DNA of 64,000 nucleotides from Adineta ricciae (lineage: Eukaryota > Rotifera > Eurotatoria > Adinetida > Adinetidae). Positions 22,848-34,518 of this stretch are shown one piece after another. The stretch's first letter is position 1. Each line of letters starts with the position of its first letter. The notes beneath the pieces are model-generated. The model saw only the letters and a list, made by a program, of their open reading frames with translations, did not search any database and was not told the origin of the DNA. The stretch spans positions 62,001-126,000 of the forward strand of contig CAJNOJ010000209.1 in assembly GCA_905250025.1 (NCBI GenBank). Direction: 5' to 3'. The position numbers and the translations under genes were made by a program.

Positions 22848-24318
22848 TTAAAAGATTGGAATGTAGTTGTCAATTCTAAAGCGAAAATACGTTGAATGAT
22901 AATCAAGAAAAGAACTGTCAGTTACCGTGCGCGATGTTTCTGAGAGATACATTCAGCAATCCAAATAATATTACGATTCTCTTGTTCTTTTAATTTCAAA
23001 TAAGCATAAAAAATTCCGAAATGAAATTGACGAAGGAATGCATTCATATTCAATTTAACCTAAATCGGATGTCCATATTTCTATCTGAGAAAAAGTTCGA
23101 GATTTTACCTCATGCTCGAAAAATCTATCTTCAATTGTTTTATCACCGGTGTTCGTACCTGAACCATCGAATAAAACTTTGTATTGCTAAAAATCAAATG
23201 AAAGCATCTCGATGTCAATGTCAATTCATGATCAAACTAACCGGATAACGAGAAGCAACATCTCGAACACCTTCGTAATTATCTGTTCGTCGTAATTCCT
23301 GTAAGCCATCAGGATGTAAATGACCACATGTTGGATAAAGTTTAGCCCGATCATCTTGTGTCAAACCGGTATCGAATGAATTAATCGTGATCATAAAAGC
23401 GCGACGATCAGCTTCAAACTGAAATGATACAATCGTTCCTGTTTTGGCTAGGATCTTTCTGTAAACGTACAGCGAGAATTTCACACATCACTTCAGCGGT
23501 TACACCACCGAGGTTTTTGCAAAAATTGTAAAAATCTTCAAGATACGCCTAAATGAACATATTTATAATGAAAAAAGTGTCCTATGATTTCCGCTGCGCT
23601 TCACTTTATAAAGTGTACTTCGAATGATTTCAACATTGAGCTCGTCAAGATCATGTTCAGAGATACAATCAATAAAGTACGGTGCTAAAGACAAGAATGA
23701 ATTTCGTGGTTGTCATCAAAACTTGCATCTGATTACCTAATGGTGTATCAACTAATACAGCTGTATAGAGTTGAGCAGGTGTATCTGCTACTGTTATTGC
23801 TCCAAGTTGTTCGAAACTTCCCAATGGATGACAACGTGGTAAAAGATCCCCAATTGCACGTTGGTGAAGTGTACCGGTGATTAAAAGAACAATATTATCA
23901 ATCATATACCCATATCTATTTGGAAACGTCGTTTAAAAATAAAGAAAACATCTCCCCTTTTTTTTCTTACGTTATATAATCCAAAAAAGTTGATAATGGC
24001 TCGTAGGATATGTTTCTCAAATGTTGAAACTCTTGAACGATTTTTTCACGTAGTCGATCATCGATAACATTGACCGTTAATGGATTTGACTCATTTGATA
24101 AGAAATTGCCATAGTCAGTTGATTGAAGGTGAAGTCTCAAATCTACCGACCATATTCGTATGACTTTTCTATCCAAATTATGTTTCGAATTTACCTTCGA
24201 GTGTCTCGCATTGCACTAAGTTGTGATAATCAGTTGATTTTAAGATTCCACTTCGGAACCCGCGGCATAAACCTTCGGCATAACCATGATCAAGATTAAA
24301 AACTAAATCTTCTTTCAT
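22848..24318 (-). CDS. ATP6V0D: V-type proton ATPase subunit d
   Basis: Subunit d caps the membrane c-ring of the V-ATPase and couples it to the central stalk in acidic organelles. The start [20 protein letters not shown] aligns with the family start. Further landmarks: [112 protein letters not shown], and [19 protein letters not shown]. The last short exon finishes [11 protein letters not shown], exactly the family ending. About eight introns of around 50 nt; the last one separates the final ten codons. It stands between EXOC1 (213 bases upstream) and PSMB3. An acceptor (aaatttttag) precedes the ATG by 15 bases. Confidence 0.93.
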
Positions 24319-24530
24319 TCTTTCTGGATTATCTAAAAATTTAATAAACCAACTAGGATTAATTTGATCGCTTTAATCAGAAAACGAATGTTTGTACAAA
24401 CAAAAGTCGAATCGCTTTTTTATATAACAATATGAATAAAGAGATTAAGCTGAACCGGCAGATATAATTTGAAAAAAAAACGAAGTTTGATTTCATGGGA
24501 ATGTTAATTAAGTGAATTACATGAAAAATA

Positions 24531-27500
24531 TTAATGCGAAGGATGTGCAGTTTCGGTAAAAAAACTTAATAGATTGTCTACGGTAAACTCTAGATGTATA
24601 TTAGAATTCGGATAACAGATTTCGATTAATTTCGTCATTCGTTCATATTCTCCAATAACAAGTGTTTGAATATCGTGCCAAATCACCTAAAAGGTACGAA
24701 TGTGACCATGATATCGCTCGGGTCGATTCTCAAGTACGTACTTGCATAAGAGAGGAATGTTCCGAGAGATGCTTTTCGATCTTTTTATAGAGACTTTCTA
24801 ATCCTCGTTTGACCTAAATCGACAAAAGATAATGACGAATTTTCCTATAAAGACGCCGTACTTCTTTCGGTGGATGTTCACGAACAAGTCGACGTAATTC
24901 GATAATACTACAATCGCTTTGAAATTGAACATCTTCGTCTTTTGCCAAACGTTTGCGAAGTTCATCGACACGTTCAAAGAATAACTGGAAATGAAAAATG
25001 CCCGAAATATTTTCTCATGGATCAAGTCAATGTTTTACGTGTAGTCTTTCGAATGGAAATCCACAATATTCACGTTCATATTCCGCTTTCGCTGCATTAT
25101 AACTCTTCCGGGCTTCTTGTTTTTCCGCATCTAACGCTGATAGTTTCTTAATACCCATGATATCTATTCGATAGAATATGATTTAAACAAGAAATAACAA
25201 AGTCGTTCACGTACGTTGCATTTGATGGTAGTTCTCTAAAGAAAATTTTGAAAAATTGTGGATGTTGATTTACTGTTTCTCATCTTACCGAGTCGAATCA
25301 TTGAGTGTGGTGTTTTAGGATCGTTTGCCATTCCTGCTGCACATTGTTCAATTCCGCGAAAAATTGCGCCGACTAAAGTCTTGTAAGCTCGATGTAAATC
25401 AACCGCTCGTGATGATTTATCAAAGATCATTTCCGCTTCATCGCTGAATTCCTACGACATACATTCATTTCGCTTACTTCTACAAAAAAAATATATTCTA
25501 CTTACTGCAAAATAATTGACGAAAGGCAATATTCCTACTCGTCTGTTTCTGCTTGGGCGATAGTCATTAATGTCCTTACAAACCTCACTCTAAATTGAAA
25601 AAATCATCTGTTTATCTTTTCCTAGAAGACATCGATCGATTTTACCACATAACTATCCACTTCTCGTTTTAGCAAAATTAGATTTCCAGCAAATAGATCT
25701 TTTAGAAATGAACCGTAATTTTGTACAGCGATCGTATGCTCATTCATACGTACAAAAAGATAAAGAACCGTACTAAACAAACAGGAACGATATGGAAATA
25801 TTTAGTTTGGAGTGTCAAGAGAAATACATACAATGAATCGACATTCTTTACATGACCAATTAAGGCTTTTATCTCACTATCCAACGGTTCGAATAATTCT
25901 GCAAGTATGTGTCTAAAAGAATTCTCTTTGTGTAACACTTCAGAAACGTAGGATCACTTACTTTAATCCGGATGAACGAAAATTCTCTGTGCCTGTCGTA
26001 GACTCTGATGCATTCTAAAGATAAGCAAAAAGGTAAGTGTGCATCAGAAATGAGAAACCTACTTCTCCGGCGATGGTTTCCTCGTCAGCTGAATAGAAGA
26101 AGTTGACACAGAACAATTGTTCTTCACGCACAACAGGTGCGATTTGGCCAAGTACGCGATCAAAGATCTATTTTATCGAAGCAGATAGTTTGAATCAGAA
26201 AGAGAACATGTTCAATACTTTATCGGATCGTATTCGAAACTCTCGCGTAGAATTTTTTAATGAAAATGGATCATTATCTGCTACACCACTCATCGCTTGA
26301 GTTTGCATAGATTGTCGATCTCGTCGAATTGTATTCAATGTCGAAACCGATCCAGCTAAGACACGAAAGATACTTGTCAGAGCTTCACGTAGAAGTCATC
26401 TTACCAGCACGCCGTTCTGGCATAGCAATAGCGCCTTTAGTAACACCTAGTCGAGCTGATTCAAAGAATCCATGAATTTCTTTGGCATAAATCGGACGAA
26501 TTTGCGAAACATAAGCCTATCATAGTGTCAAAATAATAAAACAAAGTCAATGCAAAGTTTGATTCTTACTTGGCAGACTTCTTTGAAATATCCAGGTGAT
26601 GACGCCTTCAACCACTGGCATAACGGACTGAAAGGCAACAATGGTCGTGTGATTTTCTCACCATGACGCGGTAATTCATTACCACCAAGCTCGAAATGTT
26701 CGCCATACCCTTCAGCCTAGAAGAGGGTGAGTTCAGCCGTCTTGTTTTTATGCCAAAATAGACTTACATGAAAAACAAATTTACTACTGAGAAAATTTCT
26801 ACACCTTAATGAAAACGATCGTTGTGTTTGTTCGAGTAACTCTCGTCTTTGCTTGATCGCTGCCATTTTTTCCATTCCTATCTCGATACGGATTTCAAGA
26901 ATAAGCTCAACAGATCGATCATCACTAACCTGGTTGAAGTTGGACTCCAACGGCCTGAGTTAACAAATTTGCGACTTGAATGCATGCGGCTCGATCATTG
27001 TCATTGGTTAGATCACTGTTTTGTAATAATTGAATATCTTCATCTGAGAAGTCTTGCACTCCCTTGGAAAGAAAGACAACTATTTAATAATGATCTACGT
27101 CGAACATCGACGATCGCTTACTAGTAGGTTTTCTAAAGCGTCAGTTAGTTTGTGAACGTTGGCAGTTTCAATTTGTATTAACGAATCTTTTCGGCTCATA
27201 ATCTTTACGGCATCTGCAACGGTCTAAATTCGGAGAGGGAATAAAATCTCCATGCGTCTAAATTCCATCGACATACACTCAGTTTCTTTTCATAGAGACC
27301 CAAACGATCATCAATCTTGGAAATTTCATCGACAGCTTTGTCTAACATATTCATCAATTGTACAGCGCCTTTTTCCGAAGCCATGACTGTCTCCACATTT
27401 GCCTGAGAAGAAGAAAAAAAGTGATATGATTTCAAGATAGACTTGACTTACGACGTCGAGATCAGTCAAGCTTTGCTGCAGCATATCAACAAATCGTTCT

Positions 27501-27589
27501 GCATCTTTAATCGCAAAATCATATTCGGACATAAGATTGGTCAAATCTTGTTCTTCCTGTTGGGTTATGGCATCCCATGTTTCCGGCAT
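24531..27589 (-). CDS. EXOC1: Exocyst complex component 1 (Sec3), lacking the N-terminal lipid-binding domain
   Basis: Sec3 is part of the exocyst, which tethers secretory vesicles to the plasma membrane. Some fourteen short introns break the gene. The start MPETWDAITQQEEQDLTNLM corresponds to the coiled-coil region of other Sec3 proteins, followed by VETVMASEKGAVQLMNMLDK and DRLGLYEKKL. Later segments include GEHFELGGNELPRHG-region exons near 26600-26700, LYVFLL near 25850, RAYKTLVGAIFRGIEQCAAG, EREYCGFPFERLQLFFERVD, VRRVKRGLESLYKKIEKHL, and a C-terminus ending VDNLLSFFTETAHPSH, which aligns with the human DYCSSIAQSH end. The family's N-terminal PIP2/Rho-binding PH-like domain (about 150-200 residues) is absent, and the 339 bases up to the transposon edge contain no exon for it. 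Confidence 0.82.
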
Positions 27590-27928
27590 AGCTGGATATT
27601 CTAATTATTGTTCGTATATCTATCAATCTGAAACAAACGAATCTGATCATGATAATCTTTCGAATATGAATAAAAATGGGAAGAAGATTTATAGAAGCGA
27701 GGCAGCATCATTCACAAAATATAAATGCACATGTTCACTTGAGCCTGATATGCCTATTGTTGGTAATTATCGTTTCGATATTCATGACTATGTATATGTA
27801 CTATAATATAAATAAAGCTACCGTATATTGTTTGGTAGAAAAAGTTCTTTGGTTTAACCTATCAATAGTGAATATAAGCTACACTATCGACATCTACATT
27901 TCGTGAATAGGGTTTTGTATTGTAAGTA
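27590..27928. other. Spacer between EXOC1 and the transposon
   Basis: No coding exon is visible on the minus strand that could supply the missing EXOC1 N-terminus. The sequence includes TATA-like stretches and short open frames on the plus strand with no family match. An acceptor (gaatatccag) lies 2 bases before the EXOC1 ATG. Confidence 0.35.
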
Positions 27929-28275
27929 GGCATGCACCAGTACAGTCGGACTGGGTATCCAGCCGGACTGGGTGCCAGTCGGACTGGGTACCGGTCTGAC
28001 TGGGTACCCGGTCCGACTGGATACCCAGTCCGACTGGTGACCCAGTCTGACTGGACACCCAGTCCGACTGGGTATTAGCTACCTATAGTAACTTCCACTG
28101 TAATTCATATGTGTTGTAGCCTTCAACAAAAATTTGCTATTATTTTTTTTATATCGAATAATAACTGACCCGAACGCTTCTGAATTCAAAGATTAAATCG
28201 AATTCCAATGCTTGTTTTCCAGTCTGCTGTATACTAATCACACTAATTTTCTTCAAACAAATGATTATAAACCAT
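27929..28275 (+). repeat. Left terminal inverted repeat of the transposon
   Basis: Contains eight 16-bp palindromic units (about 27943-28070), then a unique part ending near a GATTATAAACC motif. It is the reverse complement of 30126-30484. Confidence 0.75.
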
Positions 28276-28448
28276 CTTAATGTCTTCGTTGCACGCAATG
28301 TAGATTGGCATACTAAGATAAGTAATTCATACCGTTACTGCCCATGTGCAATCGCGTACAGACTCTTTAAAATGAAACTCAATACGAAGCTTAGCGTATA
28401 ACTTGCATTAATTGGCGCGAATGAAACGGAATTTATTTGTTAGCTTGT
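28228..28448 (+). repeat. 221-bp exact repeat, left of N (contig overlap)
   Basis: Identical base for base to 28450-28670 on the other side of the single N at 28449. Its length equals that of the duplication around the N at 59010, so it is a contig-end overlap left in the scaffold. Confidence 0.85.
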
Positions 28449-28449
28449 N

Positions 28450-28670
28450 TGTATACTAATCACACTAATTTTCTTCAAACAAATGATTATAAACCATCTT
28501 AATGTCTTCGTTGCACGCAATGTAGATTGGCATACTAAGATAAGTAATTCATACCGTTACTGCCCATGTGCAATCGCGTACAGACTCTTTAAAATGAAAC
28601 TCAATACGAAGCTTAGCGTATAACTTGCATTAATTGGCGCGAATGAAACGGAATTTATTTGTTAGCTTGT
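28450..28670 (+). repeat. 221-bp exact repeat, right of N (contig overlap)
   Basis: Second copy of 28228-28448. See that entry. Confidence 0.85.
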
Positions 28671-29607
28671 GCCAATGACGAAACACATTGTATTGAGTTT
28701 CATTAGCCCTGAAAACCCGTGGAAGGCTTTTTCAAAGATAAAAAGAAACATATATATGAAACAGAATTTCAAAGCGGTCAAGATGATGTGTTGACATGAG
28801 AAAAGAAGTATTTTTTTATTATCAAGATACGGGATGTTCCTCGCAAAGAACACTTTTACTTGTAGCACAGAATATTTCTCTTCCGTTATTATTAAACTAA
28901 GTATTATATGTATATAAAATGTGCGCTTGTATGCTAATTTTTCACTCTGAAATGTTTTTGAGTGTGCATGCGAATAAAACTATGCTTGAGCAAAAACACG
29001 AGGGCTGGTGCGAGTAGATGAGGGCTTCGTTATAGGTAAGTGAAGATAAAAACAACCAGCTATGCACCACTCTGCTCAGAAACCATACATGATATAGAAA
29101 CTAGTCTACTTCACCCTCGCTCACACATACCCTTATCCACACATGCTGTCGAAGACATCGAAGAGCCAAAAATGACAAAAATATGCACTTTTTATATACA
29201 TGTAATACTTAATATAGTCATACAGAAAGATGAATAGTCCATGACCCTATGGCCGAAAGCCCTTCCAAAAGGACATTTTTTTTATACAATATTACGTGTC
29301 AGAGAGATTTGAGTCTAAGACTTGTAAACTACAGTAATTCTATGATTTGAGCTGACTACAAGCATTATTATTTCACTTTAAAAACCATATTTCATATAAC
29401 TGTCGCAACAAAATACGGCATAACAAGATCCCAAAAAGAAATTACTCTCTGGAAAGAGGTACTTCGTCAGACTGCTACTTAAGGTCGATTTTTTGCTCAC
29501 CCCGTAACCCATGAGACCCTCTTCACTCGAAAAATCGTGAAATTTTATGTAGAGTTTTTTTTTCTTGTTCTATTTCAAATACTATGTAAAAAAACCGGGC
29601 GATAGTG

Positions 29608-29650
29608 AACCATAAAAGGTTTTAGCGAGGGTCTAAAACCTTTTATGGTT
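29608..29650. repeat. Perfect 18-bp hairpin inside the transposon
   Basis: Two 18-base arms (29608-29625 and 29633-29650, AACCATAAAAGGTTTTAG and its complement) around a 7-base loop. A second inverted pair (GGTACCATCTTCAGAACC near 29659 and GGTTCTGAAAATGGTACC near 29756) lies just downstream, so the interior is itself palindromic. Confidence 0.7.
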
Positions 29651-30125
29651 CTACATTTGGGTACCATCTTCAGAACCTTATTTTCAGAAATTTTTGGGTT
29701 CCAGCAAGGAAATCTCAAACTTTTTCTAGTTCGGCACATTTAGCTAAAACCATTTTAGGTTCTGAAAATGGTACCGAAAAAAGGTTCAGTATGACCCAAT
29801 TTTTTTACAGAGTACTCAATGTCCGTTGGAAGGATATCTCAACTTTTTAGAGTTAGAATGCCATTTTGATGAAGTCCGATATATTCGTTTTTATTTCTTT
29901 ACTCTAGGACAAATGGATACAGATGTGGCACGTATCGATTTGATAGTACGAGCGGAGATCATTGAATAACAATCTCTTATGTGGATATCAATAGTTAATT
30001 ATAGTAAAGGGGTGAAATTTATTTTGCGGTCGATTTTGCATAGCTTCTCTATTATTTTGCCATTAATCGCTTTTCTACTGACCCCTCTTGGCATCTGTCA
30101 GAAAAACATGAAATGAAGTTACTAA

Positions 30126-30484
30126 GGTGATTTATAATCATTTGTTTGAAGAAAATTAGTGTGATTAGTATACAGCAGACTGGAAAACAAGCATTGGAAT
30201 TCGATTTAATCTTTGAATTCAAAAGCGTTCGGGTCAGTTATTATTCGATATAAAAAAAATAATAGCAAATTTTTGTTGAAGGCTACAACACATATGAATT
30301 ACAGTGGAAGTTACTATAGGTAGCTAATACCCAGTCGGACTGGGTGTCCAGTCAGACTGGGTCACCAGTCGGACTGGGTATCCAGTCGGACCGGGTACCC
30401 AGTCAGACCGGTACCCAGTCCGACTGGGTCATCCGGTCGGACTGGGTACCAGTCACCCAGTCGGACTGGAACTGGGTGCATACC
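30126..30484 (-). repeat. Right terminal inverted repeat of the transposon
   Basis: Reverse complement of the left repeat. Eight palindromic units lie at about 30330-30470. The units differ at single positions between the two ends (for instance CAGTCAG versus CAGTCCG), which shows real divergence rather than an assembly copy. Confidence 0.75.
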
Positions 30485-30512
30485 TAATTCTAAAGGATAT
30501 CGACTGTGTGAA

Positions 30513-30932
30513 ATGAATACTTACACCGTAATTCTTATATTGTTCGTGGCTATTCTCGGTAAGAGAATTTTTTTCTCTAGACGTCAATCATTCTGTCGAC
30601 TTCGTTGATATTCAAAGGTTGTAGCAACGCTGCGAAATATTGCTATTACTGCACCAACTGTCCTAATCCGTTTACTCCAAATTCACCATATGTTTCCGTC
30701 GTTCAATCTAAAACCGGACTTTGTGCAGTAGGTTCATGAAAACTTGTTCGTAACAAAATCTTTTTTTCGATAGAAACAAAGCTATTCATCTGACCCATTA
30801 GCTCCAAATAGTCGCGGCGCATCTGGCTCGCCTCAATGCGTTGTCACTGGATGTCGATGGATACTCGACGCTAATGGCCGTCAAGTGTACACGTGTTGTT
30901 GCACTGGTAATTACTGTAATGGCAATATGTAA
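30513..30932 (+). CDS. Secreted Ly6/uPAR-type cysteine-rich peptide, copy A
   Basis: Three exons (30513-30558, 30618-30727, 30774-30932) give 104 residues. The first 16 (MNTYTVILILFVAILG) are a signal peptide. The mature part has ten-odd cysteines: CSNAAKYCYYCTNCPNPF, a variable loop, CVVTGCRWIL, and the C-terminal CCCTGNYCNGNM. The 'CC....CN' ending and early CxxC pair are typical of the Ly6/uPAR three-finger fold. There is no hydrophobic GPI-attachment tail, so it is probably released. Function is unknown; related folds act as receptor modulators in animals. The mature protein is nearly identical to copy B, which suggests selection to keep it. Confidence 0.72.
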
Positions 30933-31969
30933 ACGACACTTACATCACACTACAAACTGTAGAAGCTCTTTTTCTAAATAAATGCTTGTAGTGATACGAG
31001 TCATCGTTCTTTTGCTATGACTAGCTCTCATACATATTTTATGTTTCAAATGTTTTTTCATTCGGTACAATATTGCATCTCAGCATCATCGAATATTTAG
31101 ATAATTGAAAACAACAGTATATATGATGTTCGTATTCGGAGAGATCAGATATTCACATGAAATCTATCAATAGTTCGATGAAAGACAAGAAGAGAAAGTT
31201 TCATCGACGTATCACTCCGCATATTTAGTCGATGTATATTCATTTGTTCTCGAATTATAATAACATTAGAGCGTTAAGATTTTTCCTACCAATCTGCTTG
31301 CAATAACGTTTGAAAGATCAAAGGTGATAAAAATATCTTTCTGTTACATTCTTCCAATCATAGAGCTAGGAACTACCACCATTCTATCCATATTTGTCTA
31401 ATTATTTGCGTCTACTTGATAGTTATTTGGGGTTTAATAGTCAAATCCGTCATTATGGACAAACATTCTGAACCTCTCTCTGTTGATGCATCACTGATGG
31501 TGATCATAATCGGATGAACGTTACTCCAAAACTGGAACACAGAATTTTCAATAAATACGGAATTCAATATATCGACACAAACATTACCAGTTAGCATGTG
31601 TATGTTTTTTACCTTTACGATAAAACACAACTTTTTAATCATAGGTGGGAAAATGTCACGTCTCTTTCACTCAGTTCTATAACTGATGTTGATATTTACG
31701 ATATATTTTCACACATTCATTTTTCCATCAAAACACCTTACAAATCTCCTTTGACGCTATCATCCGTAGAATTATAATATAATGGCTAGTATTTTAATAT
31801 TTTGTCGTCTGATAACGTTTTAGTGGCCGGAAGAATTGATTTGATTACAAATACGAATTCTACTGAATTTGAATTATGTGATTCGGCTAGTCTGTCTAGT
31901 TATGTAATGCTTCTATATTTTAGAGTGAACTTAAATCTGTTGAATAAGAAATATAAAGAGTACAATTGT
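30933..31969. other. Intergenic, copy A
   Basis: Conserved in copy B at 43985-44988. A short open frame near 31810-31960 (VAGRIDLITNTNSTEFELCD) is shared with copy B but is too short and unmatched to call. Nothing else is supported. Confidence 0.35.
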
Positions 31970-33290
31970 TCAACATGGTAGGTTAGCTAGTCTCTCTTGA
32001 AGATTTTGTGGTAAAACTTCTTCTATTTCGAAGTATGGGTCTTCACGTTCAAGCACACGAAAGATAGCTCCAGGTGAAAAAACAGCTTCGTATTCATTCG
32101 AATGAACTGCAAAGTCTTCAACTTTGATCGCTGTTAACGCTTTAATTTCAAATCGACACTCGAATCCATCTAAATATAAGAATATATGTCGAACATTGCA
32201 ATATCAATCCAATGATATTATTTACCTGACCAAAGTCTTTTGGCTTGATCAGCTACTGACGCTGAAGTAAATCCTGGATACATAACATAGGTGCCCGGTT
32301 GATGAAGATCGAGTACCGGTTGCATAGCTTGTCTCTCTGCCGGACTTAACGGAGCGATATAGCGAGTTACACTCCAATGTCCAAAATGATAACCGCGAGC
32401 CTAATACAGCAACGTCAAAAACGAATGATTCGAAATGATTATAAATTTGAAGAAACCTCGTTCATGACTCTGTCTCTGTCCAGTTTGACAAAAGCATTCA
32501 GAAGAGCATAGATATACGGTTGGTAGATTGGTGGCACAGGTGTATCATACAGAGAATAATTACGTAATGCTTCGTTGACAACATAAGATATAGCTGTTGT
32601 ATATAGACGAATTGCAAGAATATCTATGTCATTTAAATCATAGGCAGTATAGTCCTTTTTGAGAGATTCGATATTATCGCTCAGATGCGATCGTGATTTG
32701 TATCTGCTGTCGTGTCTGATAGCTTCGGCCGATTCTATAACAACTGAGAAGTTAGATAAAGTTGAGAAAAATTTCAAATTAGACCTTTAAATTCAATCTT
32801 GTTATCAATAACTGGTCGTTCGGTGGACTCCAGCAAGAATGGACCGAGTTTGGCACGTTCGGCTAGAACACGAGTAATTCCGACTTTTTCTTCAAGACAC
32901 TCTTCAACTAAAATGGATTTTAATACAAGTTTTCATGAAGAAGTTTGATTCTATTCGATATTTACGCGTCATCACTGATGCTGATGATGTTTCATGATAT
33001 TTTTCATCTGATTGTTCAGTTTCATGTATACTCTCTAATGATTCCGATGCAATTGATTTGGGAGTATCGGGCTGAATGTTGTCACAGATTTGTCTTGGCG
33101 AGCATAGTGCTTGATTTTTATCTATCACTTGAAGAGGTGATGTGCGTGGCGTATCTCGACGAGTTGACGTGCTAGATGGAGATGACTGATTTCGTGCATG
33201 CTTTTTCCATAACGTCGAGTGACCCCATGCACTTATTGGATTCATCGACAAGACATGAGGAATGCAAATAAGAAAAATAAAATAAATCAT
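31970..33290 (-). CDS. Secreted NAD+:protein ADP-ribosyltransferase (R-S-E type), copy A
   Basis: Five exons, all open. The N-terminus MIYFIFLICIPHVLSMNPIS is a signal peptide (another in-frame ATG lies upstream at 33383). A Ser/Thr-rich linker of about 90 residues follows, then the ART domain: LAIRLYTTAISYVVNEALRN (family 'YT....yy..lN..LR'), IYALLNAFVKLDRDRVMNEA, RGYHFGHWSVTRYIAPLSP, the S-motif YPGFTSASVADQ, EIKALTAIKVEDFAVHSNE, and the catalytic ExE as EYE just before AVFSPGAIFRVLE. These enzymes transfer ADP-ribose from NAD+ to protein (often Arg) side chains. The R-S-E class is known from animal ecto-ARTs and bacterial toxins. Bdelloid genomes carry many such genes. The exact catalytic Arg is not certain. 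Confidence 0.72.
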
Positions 33291-34518
33291 TGTGAAATGA
33301 CACAAGTATCGCAACAAATAACAAAATCTAAACGGCAATAAAATAAAAGCGAAAATAAACAAAGCGCTAAATTCTAATATCACTTGTATTCTTCGTTTCG
33401 CAGATTAATATCAAGTAAAACACGATATGAAAGTGATTGAATAAATATCATCACGAAGTTAACTAATTAATAAAAAAAATCGATTCGACATATAAATAAT
33501 TGAATTATAATTGGATCTCTGCCTGTGCACTGCTTGTGTACAATTTCATTTTTCATTGCGCATGCAACTGTCCTTGTTGTTTCTGATGAACTGAATCTAA
33601 CAACGATTTGCTAAAAACTATTTCCCAATTCCAAGCGATCATTTTGAGATTGTACATTTCGTATGACTGGCTTCACAGACATGAATACAAATCAAATTCA
33701 AACGTTAAGGTATGATCATGCCAAAGCAGCTTCAATTATGTTCTTAGAAATGATTCATTTAGAAATGTTATCGAATTGAAAAGACTACCGTGGAAAGGTC
33801 ATGCGTAACTTGCAAGTTAACAAATCATCTCGAAGGACGGCGCATTATTGTATCCTATCAGTTCACACGAACAGCGGAAAATTTAATGATTAGTTTACAT
33901 TGAAATTCGTAGTTAATTGATTATCTAATTCACGTCGAACATGTGGATTTAGTCGGATTGAAGAATTTCATGCATTTCGGTCAAGCAGACATACATGCTT
34001 CTCTACGTTCAGACGAGATATGAAGTCAGCTCAATTCAGTTTCATTCATGCTTTTCTCGAATTTGAGGTTTTCAGAAACTAAATTGATACATTCTGTTCA
34101 TTTTTATTGGTTTTGGTCATATTGAAAGAGAGATAGACATGAAATGCGAGCATACAATTCCCACTCTTATTTGCTCTTACTGGTGCATCATTATCTTACC
34201 GTTCTTTTCTCACCATAGTTCGTCACAAACAAGAACCCTCCAGACAACATAACTTTCGATCATTGGGGATAGTCAATGTAAAAACATATCAAGCCGGTAA
34301 GATACGATATGAATGTACGGTTCACTGATGTATTATGTCACCATGTTTGTAAATTGTAACTGGTAAAGTGCATTCAACAGAACAAAAATATGTTTCGTCT
34401 GGTAATCAATACACAAGGGCGGCCGACTGCTTACATTTTCATTTTAAAACGAGAGACGAGTGGTATAGTGATGTAGATATTCATTGATGCACTGCGGAAA
34501 ATCCTTACCTCTTCGCTT
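33291..34518. other. Intergenic, copy A
   Basis: Spacer between the ART start and the MFS relic, shared with copy B at 46309-47526. In copy B a 72-codon plus-strand ORF (46707-46925) is open but broken in copy A, so it is probably not a gene. Confidence 0.35.

Larger units (their letters stand above)
27929..30484. mobile_element. Non-autonomous DNA transposon with long terminal inverted repeats built of palindromic units
   Basis: The outer ends are inverted copies (GGCATGCACC... left; ...GGTGCATACC right), each bordered by TA, which fits a TA target-site duplication. The inverted repeats run about 350 bases inward, with over 90% identity by eye. Each terminus begins with eight units spaced about 16 bases apart, each an imperfect palindrome around CAGTCSGACTG. 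The interior (about 28.67-30.12 kb) has no ORF above 68 codons and no transposase motif, so the element depends on another for movement. The real length is about 2.33 kb, because one N and a 221-base overlap duplication lie inside it. TA targets are typical of Tc1/mariner-like elements, but the superfamily cannot be assigned without a transposase. Confidence 0.72.

Noticed and set aside
27943..28075. CRISPR array or satellite from the regularly spaced 16-bp units
   Set aside because: Units are palindromic and contiguous, without unique spacers, and recur inverted at the other end of a transposon in a eukaryotic genome.
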